From contig OX344762.1 of assembly GCA_947034895.1 (NCBI GenBank), positions 44,496,760 through 44,560,759 of the forward strand: 64,000 nt of DNA. Reading direction: 5' to 3'. Below are positions 11,931-23,949 of the stretch, in pieces; position 1 is the stretch's first letter; every line of letters starts with the position of its first letter. The position numbers and the translations under genes are program-made. The stretch is from Rhytidiadelphus loreus. Its lineage: Eukaryota; Streptophyta; Bryopsida; Hypnales; Hylocomiaceae. The notes under the pieces were generated by a model, which was not told the origin of the DNA, made no database searches, and saw only the letters and a list, made by a program, of their open reading frames with translations.

Positions 11931-13320
11931 GAGATTCTTTCGAATCCTTCACGCCCTGCTGATTGTTTTCTATTTTAGCGCTTGGGGATTTCCGGGGATC
12001 AGTTACCCTTCCTGGTTCTGTGATCTTTTTTTTATGTTGGTGCTTTGGAAATTCGCAGGGATCAGTTGACTTTGACTACTGTGTTGGATGCCTTGACGGA
12101 CCAGGTGGGGAATAGTGGACCTTGAAGCCCTTGGGGTTTAGGGTGTATATTTGTATGTGAGGTAAGTCGGGGATCAGTTGACCTTCACGCCCCCGATAAT
12201 TGTCTTTAGTTTATGTGCACGGGAGCTTAGTGCGTGGATTAGTTCACCTTCACCTCCAGGAGTCTTGTTATTAATTGTTGCACGTGGAAAATGGTGGAGA
12301 GCAGTTGACCTTGACAACTCCGCTGTTGTAGACAGACCATTTGGAGCATTGGCCGCTCTGTGCCGATAAGTCCCAAAGGGCAGGTCGTAATGTGCCCATA
12401 CAAATGCTCAGTGCGGGGATATGATATCATGACGCCCTCAGAACCAATTCTTATTTGTTTTGTGTGGGGGAGCTTAGTGCGGGGATCAGTTGGCCTTCAC
12501 GCCCCCCCGTGATTTGTTTTTTGCTTGATGTGGTCGGGTTCATTGGGGGATCAGTTGGCCTTCACGCCCCCCGTGATTTTTTTTCGGATTTTGTGCTTGC
12601 GGTCCGGCGGGGATCAGTTGGCCTTCAGGCCCCCGCCGTGCAGACAGCGGATTAGGGCCAGCAGCCTCTCGGTGCCGAGAGGTCCAGGAGTGGAGGTGTC
12701 GGTCTGCCCACCCATGAACACACAATGGGGGATCAGTTGGCCTTCACGCCCCCCCGTGATTTGTTTTTTGCTTGATGAGGTCGGGTTCATTGGGGGATCA
12801 ATTGGCCTTCACGCCCCCCGTGATTTTTTTTCGGATTTTGTGCTTGCGGTATGGCGGGGATCAGTTGGCCTTCATGCCCCCGCCGTGCATACAGCAGATG
12901 AAAGTACAGCGGCATCTCGTTGCCGAGAGGTCCAGGAGTGGAGGTGTCGATCTGCCCACCCATCAGCACATAATGGAGTATCAGTTGGCCTTCACGCCCC
13001 CCCGTTATTTGTTTTTTGCTTGATGTGGTCGGGTTCATTGGGGGATCAGTTGGCCTTTACGCCCCCCGTGATTTTTTTGGTGGATTTTGTGCTTGCGTTC
13101 CGGCGGGGATCAGTTTTCCTTCACGCCCCCGCCATGCAGACAGCGGATTAGGGCTAGCAGCCTCTCGGTGCCGAGAGGTCCAGGAGTGGAGGTGTCGGTC
13201 TGCCCACCCATCAACACACAATGTGGGATCAGTTGGCCTTCACGCCCCCCGTGATTTTTTTTCGGATTTCGAGCTTGCGGGGATCAGTTGGCCTTCATGC
13301 CGCCGTCAGTGCAGACTGCA
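11930..13320 (+). repeat. Array of GGATCAGTTGGCCTTCACGC repeats with 247-bp higher-order period
   Basis: Degenerate copies start near 11.99 kb (GGATCAGTTACCC, GGATCAGTTGACC). From 12.48 kb well-conserved copies GGGGATCAGTTGGCCTTCACG recur at about 12480, 12546, 12609, 12726, 12792, 12857, 12974, 13040, 13106, 13225 and 13278. Three units form a higher-order repeat of about 246-250 bp that also includes a GTGCCGAGAGGTCCAGGAG segment. The same unit appears inverted at 18.48-18.81 kb on the other side of the gene. Confidence 0.9.
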
Positions 13321-13463
13321 GAATTGGGCGAGTGGCTTCTTGGTGGCGAGAGGGCTTCTGGAGGAGGTCACGGACTGACCACTGATGTGGGTTCTATAAT
13401 ACAGAGAATGTACACCAAGAACATGCAGAAATACTACATCGATAAAAGAACATCATTTCAAAG

Positions 13464-16400
13464 TCAATCGGTTGACATGGAAATATCCTCACTCTCGGAT
13501 GTTTGTCTGTCAGACTCAACTGCACAATCATCAATGAACTCAAGAACACGAGGGTCTACCAGATGAGCCCTGGAATGAGGCCTACGGTCACCGGAAACAT
13601 AATCCCTACACAATGACTCAACGTATTCGGGAAGTTGAAACGTCTTAGGTGGGCTTGGGAAGAATTTCGGATTCCCAAAGAATGGGACATGTGAGGCGGA
13701 CGCTACTTCTGGCGCTTGCCTACGCAATCAAGTGAAGCACACAATAGTCGATTAGAATTGATGAAGTATAAATTTGAAAAGAAGATTTACTGAAGGCGAA
13801 AAAGAGATGATTTACTTACTGAAGAATGATGTCTTCACTATACGTTGAGCCGGCACTTCATCATCCTCCAAATCGTGAGAGACATCCACGGGGCGAGCCA
13901 CTTCTGATTGAATGAAAGCAGTTTGGCGGATAAGGGGTTTAATGAGTGCGTCAAAAATGACCTTGTCTTCCTCAAATGCGAGAATATGTCATCGAGTGGC
14001 TCGGCATGCCTGAATGCTTGTTCCTGCATCCATTCCCCACACATGCCAAGGCTTATGTAGATATTAGAAGAACTAAAAGGTGAACCAGAGTTCAATGAAA
14101 TCAGTAGAATGGTTGGAGACACACCAGTGGCGGCAGAGCAGTCAACAACAACGGAATCAGGTTCGTAGCATCCCTCTACAAGCATGGCCATGAATCCTGA
14201 TGCCTTCTCCTGAGGCCCCCTCTAGGGTTTGTCTCCATTCATGGTGACGTCTTCTGCAAAACACAAGTTCCGTAGGCAATCATCTTTGCCTACTGTGACA
14301 CCCACCTTGGCATGTGAAGGAACGTATTGAAAAGGATAGTCAGCCTCAGTCTTGGGGCCATTATTTTTTACGACAAGGGAGATGGCAAACCGTTGAGTCT
14401 AGAGGAAATACGAAGTCAGTCATCAATGTTGTGCATAGTAATGAATGAGAACTAAATATGAATACATAAGAGAAGGCAATTACCGTTTTCCTTGGATCAA
14501 TTGGCGACGTTAAGTGAAGATGGTTCATGCTCCACCAATCAACAAGTATCTTGAATCCAAACTCTTTGCAACACCCTAGAAGTTGGCTCCTGTGCGGTTT
14601 CGAGGGGGTTGGATACATCACAAGAAGAGCTCCATTATCGTGCAAAAAGCCTAGAGCGAAGTCAAAAATTGGGACCAACCAGTCATCCGAAAATTGGTTC
14701 CAAGTAGGAATAGGTCCAGGTGGAGCCGATACGGTAGGTACATGTAGTCCTTCAGGAACATCCACGATAATCAAGTCCACCATAGGCCTTGTACTCAATA
14801 CCCCGTCAAAATAGCGATGTTTGTCTGTAGCATGCTGCTCCAAGACATTTGAATGGCATGATGTTAGAAGGAAAATGAAAAATGATCATAAATGAATGAA
14901 TTGTGGATTCAACTAATAGAAAACAAGAAGTGCAAGCCAATGAATCATGCAATTACCACTGTCAAAAAAGCTTCAACGTTGTCCAAGGCCTTCTCGTCCA
15001 CTGTGAGAGCTTGCAACGAGATGTTCATGATGCACTCATCAACGTCAACGACTGGATCCATATTTCGCACAATAGGTGTCACTCCATGCACCAAGCGATC
15101 TTGAGTGAGAGAGAAACTGGAGAGGTGTCTTTCAAATCAGCGGCGCTTGTAGCTGGCAATGGAGTCTCCGCCTTTCTTTTCTTCCCTTTCTTGTTGGCCT
15201 TCTCTACTTCCTTCTCCGCCTTTGAGGCCATCCTCTTAGTCTTCATGTCCTCTGTCTTCTTCTTGGCCTCCTCCAACCTTTCCAATTTCTTCTTGTCAGC
15301 TGCGTCCCGTTTAGCGATTGCTTTGGCACGGGCCTCCGCATCAAGTCCGGCGAACTCATCGAATTCAACCTCCACAGTAGCGTTCTCCTTCAGTGACCTA
15401 AAGAGATCTGTCTCCTCAAGTGGAATGGACCCAATGTTGCATTCAAGGTACCAGGGGCAGGCTTGGAGATGAGGAGTTGTCCAATTTCTGAGTTGCCAAG
15501 GCAAAAACATGCAGTCCTCTTTTGATCTGTCCAACCACGTGGTCAGGAAGGGTGGCAAATCTTGTTTGGTGATGGCCTTCTTGGCATATAACTCATACAT
15601 GAAATACCTATGAAGAAAATCGGTTGAATAATTTGTGAGAGATCCCAAACAAAAAAATTGAGAGATGTTTTGATAATCATTGACTGAACTATGAAGTAGG
15701 AAATGATAGATAAGAGAAAATAATAAAAATTGAAGGTTCAGATGCAGACCGAATAACAACGTAAAGTACATCTCGATATCGAGATGTACCTTAAAAGCCA
15801 GACCGACATGCACACAGGAAGTCTCGAACATCAAAATTAACATAGTGTTCATGTTGTAAACCAGAAAGTTACATGTGACATTAGAATCTAAATATTCATT
15901 AAAATCAATAAAGGACATGTAATTGTGGATGCCAATGGAGAATGGGATGTAGGGTACCTAAAAATGAGACAGTGAACTGCAAGCATTGCCCCTTTGTAAT
16001 CCTTAAAGGTGTCTGACTTCTTGAATGCGTCCCCTCCTCTGAACATGCCTGTATATGCCATGTCCCAAAGCTTCATTCTCCATCCCTCGAGGTAATCCTT
16101 CAAGGATTTTGGCTCGGCATCAGCTGCCATATTTATCGGAATGTTATCTGCTCGGATAACATTGTCAAATAACTTTGATGCGGTGTCCTCCAACTGCATG
16201 GGCAGACATGTTCAGTATTAGATTTAGGTATATTGATTCATTGTACAATAACCAAGAGTACAATATAGAAATGCGGCTTTGCGATCAACATAGAATAATG
16301 TCTACCTAACCATGAAATGATATGTTTTTGTAATAATGATGTCCATACCCCTGAATACCAACATGCCCTCGCTAAAAACAGTGCCAGCTTTTCTTCATTC

Positions 16401-19006
16401 ACCGGACGAGGAGGAAATCGACGGGCTTCTCTAGTTGGGCCGGAGGAGTTCATCCACTTTAGCCACTTTACTTTCGACTCCGCTGAAGCATTTGACGTCG
16501 AGATCATTTGCAGCTTCTCAAGACTCAACTCTGGTGTGGCAAAAAGGTTCCAATGGCGCTCGATCTGCGAAGAAAACCATTGACAGATTGAGTATTGAAC
16601 AAATATTGAGGAATTACACTATCACTGTTGATGGTGTATTGGAACTAACCTCGTGAAGCCATTCTGGTCCAAGTGCGGGGTTTGCTACTGAAACAATCTT
16701 TGACAGCTTTTTGTAATACTTGTCAGTAGAATCCTTGATTGATGACTTCATGGCCTTTGCAATCCCTTTCTCCGTCGCCTCCTCAGCAGGTGTATCTTCC
16801 TTGTACTTCCGAATGGCAACCTCAGCAGCAGCTAAGATTTCTTGTTGAAATGTAGAGTTTAGGATATCAGATATGGAGGAAACAAAAAATATAATCACAA
16901 AAATAAGTGACCGATGCACATACCTTGAAAATGAACGACGTGAAGACCTCTAATGCCATGTTGTACCATTTCACACGAGTGTTATTCAGGCATGTCTTCA
17001 CTTCATCCGCCGATAATAGATCCTTGAACTTGTCAAGGTCCATTACTCCATACTTCTGCACACGGTACAGTGTGTGCACAAGATTCGTCTTCACGTGGTA
17101 ACTCTCTGTTTGCCTACATGATATATCAATATGACAAATGCGTTCAGTATTGTATGAATAGGATAATCAATTCAGTGCGCAAAGTAAGATTAGAATGGTA
17201 TGCTTACTTGTTAATGTTATGCATTGCTTCCATAGCCAACCCAATCCGATTTGCCATATCCAATACAATGGAGTCTACAGAGATATGCCACTCTTTTTCC
17301 GTTGAGTGCAATCGGTTGATGTGGTTCATCCATGCAATCCTCCTGTGATTTCCATCACAAACATAGAATTTGTAGTCTACCAGGTGCTTAGAACAGGTTG
17401 GGACATCAAGATCGAATTGAATTCGTCATTGACTGCATTCCAAAGCGGTCCCCAAGCTTCTTTTTCCTCAGCAGAAAACACCCCAGTATGCCCATCCTCA
17501 TTCGAGACAGACACATAGAAGACTCGTGCCCCCTCCTCGTATCCCCCACTGAACTGATGCTCCAGTAAAGTTAAATCACACGATAAAGTCGGGCGCACCA
17601 TAGGCATTGGAATCATTCGGCACAGCGGGATCTTCATACGAGAAGCATCCGTGGAGGTAAGTCTAAGTCCATGGAGAATTGACACAGTGTCAATCTTCTG
17701 GGACTTGCGGATATCGTCTTCTAATGCATCCTTCAGCACACCAGAGGTACCGTTGTCCTTAGACTCCGACTCAGAAATCATTTCGGCGTCGTCATTCATC
17801 TCGCCTCCCGGTGAGGCAGATTCATGCAGGAGATTTTCCATGGACTGTGTCCGTAGAGACGTCTGAAATACGACAAAACAGTGAACGCCATCCAATTAGA
17901 GGATTACCAAACTATGCGATGCAAATGAGATATGATGTACATATAATGTGGAAGCTAATGCACATGCAAGCTAGGTCTGTATTAATAGGCTCCGTCATGC
18001 ACATGCGAAGCACATGTGATCCAAGGACCTATACTGACCACAACATAGAACAAGAATGTCCTGATCTAGATCAGAAGCGGATGTGACCTCGTCAACATCA
18101 ACAGGATCAAGGAAGTGCATATCCCTAGTTAATGGGAAGTGAATCCTCTCATCTCGCGATCCCACAGAGGTGCAGGACGATACATCAGGGGCCAGAAGTC
18201 CCTCCCTATACATTTCGTCCATGCCCTCATCAAGATCCCTAATAAGATTATCCAAACTTACTACGCGTCGAATCGGATGCGGCTGTGGGGGATTCATTTC
18301 CTCATTGCTTTCAAGTACTCCTCCCGATTGACTCCCACACGCTGCTACCACCGCCATGGCAGCCGGAGGCACGGTCCCCTCCTAAATTCAAGAAACAATG
18401 AACCATCAGAAATACAACGACAAAAAATAGGAGTTGACTTGGCAGCCCCCGGTCGACCAAAAACATCCTCTCTGCAGAGCAGGGCGTGAAGGCCAACTGA
18501 TCCCCGCCAATACGTGAGCACATAACCAAAAAACAAGAGAAGGGGGGGCGTGAAGGACAGCTGATCCCCCAATGCGAGCTGGTGAGTGGGCAGACCGACA
18601 CCTCTGCGCCTGGCCCTCTCGGCACCGAGATGCTGGTGGGCTGGAGGCGCTGGCTGCACACAGGGGGCGTGAAGGCCAACTGATCCCCGCCTTCACTCAC
18701 GCACACAATCCACAAAAAAAACAAGGGGGCGTGAAGGCCAACTGATCCCCGCCAACACGTGATCACATCAACCAAAAACAAGGCGCGGGGGGCGTGAAGG
18801 ACAGCTGATCCCCCAGCGAAACCACACGATTCAACCAAAAAACAAGAGAAGGGTTTTTTTTTGTGCAGACATTTCCGACTGTGGGGATTCAAGTATCAAT
18901 GAATTGAAATTACCTCCAGTGATAGATGCGATGCTTCCGTTTCTCCGTCTGCACCACTTGCACACACCGCGGTCGCTTTCCTTGATCTGAGGTTTCGGTC
19001 CGCCAT
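13464..19006 (-). CDS. ParB-like / methyltransferase-like protein of element B (multi-exon)
   Basis: Long spliced gene with ATG at 19006. The first exon, 19006-18914, encodes MADRNLRSRKATAVC. Further exons lie at about 18381-18039, 17895-17390, 17371-17210, 17112-16924, 16845-16650, 16560-16250, 16195-15960, 15610-15080, 14840-14490, 14220-13830 and 13725-13464; several boundaries are approximate. Exon 17371-17210 encodes FYVCDGNHRRIAWMNHIN, a ParB-like motif equivalent to that of element A. A Lys/Glu-rich coiled coil with a basic patch is near 15.2 kb. The last third resembles a SAM methyltransferase of the N4/N6 order: DLIIVDVPEG in place of DPPY, a GALLVMYP strand and a late SAM-loop-like VVVDCSAATG. 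The missing DPPY aromatic makes activity doubtful. A frame change near 17385, just before the ParB motif, suggests decay or a misplaced splice site. Confidence 0.58.
18385..18913 (-). repeat. Inverted GGATCAGTTGGCC array in intron 1 of the element B gene
   Basis: The sequence GGGCGTGAAGG(C/A)(C/A)A(A/G)CTGATCCCC occurs at about 18480, 18546, 18663, 18726 and 18790. These are reverse complements of the unit at 12.0-13.3 kb. The array fills the intron between the first exon (18914) and the second (18381), so the element carries mirrored arrays on both sides of its coding region. Confidence 0.85.
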
Positions 19007-20699
19007 CACTGATAGACTGATCGTCGACAAGAGCACAAGAATGAACCACTGGAGCATGAACTGAATTGCGAAACGGGGACCTTTGACCAGACAGTACTTC
19101 TTTGATAATTCTGTAGAATGGCAGCGCGGTGGAGGAGGGAGTTCATCGGGCTCCTTTAGGGTTTCCCTGGATGGCAAGGATATCGACTTAGTTGGGAGAC
19201 TGTAGACTCCCTTGAGCCTACGCAGCTGATGCGGACTGGGACACGTGGAAGACCCTGAACTATCCATGAATGTTCTTCCGGATCCACTTTATCGAATTAA
19301 ATTCTGTCACACTGAACCATTCCTTCCTTTTATTTTTCGGAATTCGTTGACTGTTGGTAGGATAATGATATTTCTGTATGAAATATCAAGACATTATATA
19401 TCTCAATTGATTATGACCAATCAGAAATTGAATTATTCAGTTATCATATTGCATGTGATAATTATATCAAATGCCATTTGCAATCACCTGTTCTATGGTA
19501 TGTGGGGCCTTCATTTATCGAAAGATAGGCCTATTTGGAGAAGCAAGTGAAACGGAATGTAGGTAATTTTCATTCCAAGCTTGACATTTATGAAGATCTG
19601 AAAAATGAAATTTGGCTATTTTCATAAGGCAGATGCTCATCTTTCTTTTATTCTGCACATGAACTCCAATTTTGTAGAATATATGAAAAGCAATGCCTGG
19701 ATCATATGTAGACTTAAATTGCACTATGGGCTCTCTCCATTATGCCAAACACATGTACATTCAGTTTGATGTTCGTGATCACAGGATCGCACTTGGACCT
19801 ATTCATTTGTCCTAAATTGAAAATATACCATTCCTTGATTGTTATTGGATGGTCTATCTCACGTGTCATCAAATTATCTACTTGCTTCACTGGGATTGGA
19901 TATGTGCTGAATTTCTCAGAATTCAGATTGAAATCCACCTTCTGGACCCGACTGCATCATCGTTCATTATTTCTACATACTATACAGTACGATCACCTTC
20001 ACCCCAATAATATTATTCTAGAATGATCCACTTTGGATCAGTGGTTCTGAACATGAAAATTGCACGTCACTTATAAATAGTCATGCACGATTTTCCGAGC
20101 ATTTGTTGGGGTGACTGTAAATGACTGGGAGATTCTTCTGTCCACTCCAATATAAAGGTTCCAGAAATGTGGTGTTATTTGAATAATATCTGACTCCTTA
20201 TTCACTGGCATGATAATTTACTTAACGCCTTGGTATCAATTCTCGTCACTGAGAAGTGCATTCATGAGTCACCATAATGACAGATTCACTATTACTCCAT
20301 TCATCTGAACATCCCAATTGTTCTCCATTCATCTGAAATATGGAAATTCGGCAATCTTCGCATTGAGCAATATCCTCTCCATCCTGAATCCATGAATTAG
20401 TAATGTCTAAAGTGGTTCTTCATAATTCTTGATTATCTACATTATACCCTAGAACCAATTCTAGCACTTGTTATTGTACATTATATAAGTTGCTATTTAA
20501 TATTGTAATGAAGTAGCGCCTACATCTACAGCCATTTACATTTCTGCCGTCGGATACATTAGTGAGAGCCCTAATGAAATTAATGTACAAGTGGCTCTGT
20601 CATCAAATATATCCCTTAAATGGCCGTCAATCTTTCTTCCATCTGCATATATTTAATGTCCTTACATTATTCTACTTTCATTCCTTTTTCCAATGACAT
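19007..20699. other. 5' flank of the element B gene, no supported gene
   Basis: AT-rich DNA between the ATG at 19006 and the right subterminal tract. It presumably contains the promoter of the minus-strand gene. No conserved coding frame was recognised. Confidence 0.45.
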
Positions 20700-21129
20700 T
20701 CATTCATTTTAAAATACAATTTCATCCACTTCTTGAGATCGAATTCAATCCCACAAAATTTATATACTTCCATCATTTCCCTAAAATCTACTCTTCACAA
20801 CACTTGCATCAACCTTCATCTACTTTATAAAATTTCCTTCACCCAAGACCACTTGCAATTCTGCCAAGAATTCTCCTCTCTTCCCCTAAAAAAATGTCAT
20901 ACAATGTTTTCATCCACCTCCATCCATTTCTTGAATTATTTTTTTCATCTTTTTCCTATAATATAATGAATCACATTTTATCATCCACATTCATCCAATT
21001 TCTAAATTAATTTTTTCAATCCTACAACCCATTTCATCAAGTTTTACCCTCTCTTTTTTTTATATAGAAGCTCCACGCTCCGAATACTACGCTCTACGCT
21101 CCATGCTCACACTCGATGCTCGTATACTA
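20700..21129 (-). repeat. Element B right subterminal tract and terminal repeat
   Basis: Repeated TTCATCCA/CATCCACTT motifs (20.7-21.03 kb), then CTCCACGCTCCG, ACGCTCTACGCTCC and CACTCGATGCTCGTATACTA. These mirror the left end at 10619-11065. Confidence 0.7.
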
Positions 21130-21350
21130 GCTTCGTTGGCCGACGGCCGCATTTGAGGTATTCATCATAAACTGTGCTTCATGAATAGGAATTTAATTTA
21201 ATTATATAATCGTTCGTTAATTGCAATTGTATTGGCTGCCCGCCGATACATGGCGACATTCATAATGTTCATATGGAAGTATCTTTTCTATCGGCTGCCG
21301 GCCGATACAATTTTGACATGTTCTCACACATTAAATACTGAATAATGCAG

Positions 21351-23720
21351 GCAACAAAGTTGAATGTCATGGCGCACTTTGTCGACGAGAAGGTCTCGTC
21401 AAAGCTGCCACTCATCTTTGTTAAGGAGAGGACATGGGTACTGTGGACTGAGGTGTTCGACGCTTGGGAGAATGGTGAGCTTGTGGGCGACGATGGGACT
21501 ATTCCGAATTCCATCGTCAATCGAAAACCACTGACACATATCACCAAGACGGACCTGACGCCTACTCTCGGCCTCCGCGATGCCGACCTCTGTGAACTTG
21601 TGGGGGACATCCTCAACCTCCGTGTCAGCATCAAGAACAGTGCAAAGGCCCGATCATCAGGAAAGGTGACACTCTTCGATTGGTGCCGGGATAAGAAGCT
21701 GGACAGGGTCGTTATGAACGAGATCATGTGGCTCAGGAAGAAGTACCCGCTGCTTTGTAAGGATGCTACTTGGGTCCCGTATTCTGACGAGGCGTGGCAA
21801 GAACTTGCAAACGCGGAAGGCTATTCTGCTGCTGTCGTTCGGAATGTGTGGAAGGACGTCAAGAAATTCACAGACGGCAGCAACTGGTTGAACGGGCGAG
21901 CCAACCCCATACATCCCACGACGGATAAGTCTATGGATGGCAAGGCGCCTGGGGTATTCTACACAACGTTGAAGAGCTACGCCATTGTTGCTGTGGATCC
22001 GATCCGGGGGAGTGGGTCAGACCTCAAGTACGAGTGCCGCCTTGGAGAGACTATATTCAGCGTGATGGATGCAGTTCGGGGCGGCTCTGAGTCTTTGGGC
22101 CTCCAACCTGGGGACCGGAAGTTCTTCGTGCTATTTGGGTACAACGAGAGTGGGGAACCTTTGCATGTGAATAAAGAAAATTTCTTGGAATTAGCAATTG
22201 TGGCAGAGGCTCCCTCGGAACTGGACGATGATTCCGACTCCTACATTCCTCTGCCAATGCTCTTCATAGGCAACTCTCGATTCAAGGATTCCATGGCGGC
22301 CGCCTCCTATTCATCTGTGTCGTCCTGGTATTTCCAGACGGTGTACTACCAACCATCTCCTCGCGGGGGATTTCTCAAGGCCGAGCTGGAGGCGAAGCCA
22401 ATGGTCACACTATCTCTGACCTACCCCAAGCCGGAGGACAGAGGCAGTATGCAAGGGGTATTCAAGAAGTTCACTGGAATCCAAAAGCCCCTTGAGTGGT
22501 ACAACCAAGATGTCGATGGCGAGGTCGACTGGAACGGAGGATTATGCGACGTTGGCCATGGGCTCCTAGAGCTATTGATGAAGCCGACTCTCAAATCCAA
22601 GGACGCCACCGTCATCAATATTTGGGGAGGTGGAAACGTTACCGAGATCGCTCTGGTAAGTCATGTGCTGTAGTACACTGGGAGTTTAATGTTTTCTTCG
22701 TATACATCCATTTGTGTCGGCTGGCAGCCGATACAAATCCTATCTGACTGCAATGCTCTATGTTTTCAGAGGAATGGTTGCCCCGTTCTGGAGTTTGTTC
22801 TTGAGGAGGATGGCGTAGCGAAAGCTAATGAGCGCGTCAAGGGAATGAACCTTGTTTCCGCTGCTCATGTCTTTGCTCCTCCGCGGGACCCTGCATTACT
22901 GGAGGTTCGCACTGCTGGAGGATTGGGGCTGGGGGCTCAGTCGACTCCCTCCTTCACTCCACGTCCCCCCACTGATTCAGAATCCGTGCGTCCACCACAG
23001 ATTATTGTCGGCTCTGATGATCCACCCTCGAGGGTCCGCCTTCGGATTAATCAACCAACCACATCACATCCGATTGTCCTGCGCGGCGACTCGTCCAATG
23101 AAGACTCCATCATGCAAGCACTGCTTCGCAAGCCGCGAGGTAACCGACGTCGGGATCCTACACCAACCGAACCTTCGTCGCCCACTTGTATAGCTCAACG
23201 GGAGTCGGCACCAACAAACAGCAATATCATGTCGCCCATTGATCCCGCTCATAGTCGCCAAGCAGTTCGTGACACTGTACCGTGCGATGTTGGAGAAACT
23301 GAAGAAGGTGGAGTTGGCGATGATGGAACTTTGGACGCCATGGTCGTTGATTTACATAATCCCCTGCCATCTGAGGAGATCCTAAGAGCTCAATCAGAAC
23401 GCCAGGGGTCCAAACCAGCAGGAGCCGTCGAGAACCCGCCAGAGTCTACCGTTGATATTGGCGGCCAGCCGACACATCCAACTGCATCCGCTGGCGGGTC
23501 ACGACGGGGTAGGAGCAAAGGAAACAGACCGGATGGGACTTCGCCTTCTTTGGACTCTCGTCGCACTGGCCGGTCCAAGGGGAAACGGAAACGCACGGAG
23601 GTGGAGGTAGACAATGTCGTGCCTTTGGAGAACATGCCAGAGCACGACTTCCCCAACGAACCGCTATCTCCCGTTCATGAGGGAGCATCCATGCAAACGC
23701 GGTCTAGAGGTTCGTCGTAG
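21351..23720 (+). CDS. ParB-like / methyltransferase fusion protein, methyltransferase part
   Basis: Continuation of the gene cut by element B. The exons are 21351-22655 and 22770 to about 23709-23720. The acceptor AATGCAG and donor CTG|GTAAGT give phase-0 joints, and the 114-bp intron carries a palindrome (22715-22733). The first exon matches the layout of N4/N6-type DNA methyltransferases: AIVAVDPIRGSG where DPPY is expected, LGLQPGDRKFFVLFG as the strand after it, and a late SAM-loop-like segment, ATVINIWGGGNVTEIAL, that runs into VLEFVLEEDG. The DPPY aromatic is absent, so catalysis is doubtful. The second exon is a disordered Pro/Ser/Arg-rich tail with basic clusters (RRGRSKGNR, RSKGKRKR). 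A TAG at 23718-23720 ends this frame unless the weak donor GTTCGT at 23710 joins it in phase to the NIF exon at 23950. Confidence 0.6.
22656..22769 (+). other. Intron with a palindrome between methyltransferase exons
   Basis: Donor GTAAGT, acceptor TTTTCAG, 114 bp, phase 0. The palindrome TGTCGGCTGGCAGCCGATA is at 22715-22733. Confidence 0.85.
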
Positions 23721-23949
23721 GTCAGAGATATGTGTCCAAATATTTGAGGAGTAACTAGAGTAGGTCATTTAACTTAGTGCTACCTGGCTCCGACTTGTTC
23801 TCTGGGACTTGTCACTGTGTGCCTTCAACTATGCAGAATAGACTATTTATGTAGTGTGTCGGCTGCCAGCTGATACAATAGAATTTTCTTGTTCGAATCC
23901 ACTCATTGTATTGCATCTAAGTCATTATGTACGTCATCTCTCATTGCAG

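Larger units (their letters stand above)
10619..21130. mobile_element. Element B: 10.5-kb DNA element with ParB/MTase gene, nested in element A
   Basis: The termini are imperfect inverted repeats: left TGGTACATGAGCGTGGAG from 10619 and right, read inward, TAGTATACGAGCATCGAG ending about 21129. Both continue into GGAGCGTAGAGC-type repeats. Inside lie mirrored subterminal tracts rich in TGGATGAA (10.7-11.06 kb) and TTCATCCA (20.7-21.03 kb), and inverted arrays of GGATCAGTTGGCCTTCACGC. The single recognisable gene is the minus-strand ParB/methyltransferase gene; no transposase is seen, so the element may depend on another enzyme. It interrupts the homologous gene of element A. The target duplication could not be fixed, so the ends are good to about 10 bp. 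Confidence 0.72.

Noticed and set aside
12455..13378. Open frames of 60-200 codons rich in GDQLAFTPP / ISWPSRPP peptides
   Set aside because: They are read-throughs of the GGATCAGTTGGCC repeat array in several frames and show no family similarity. The same applies to the inverted array at 18.4-18.9 kb.
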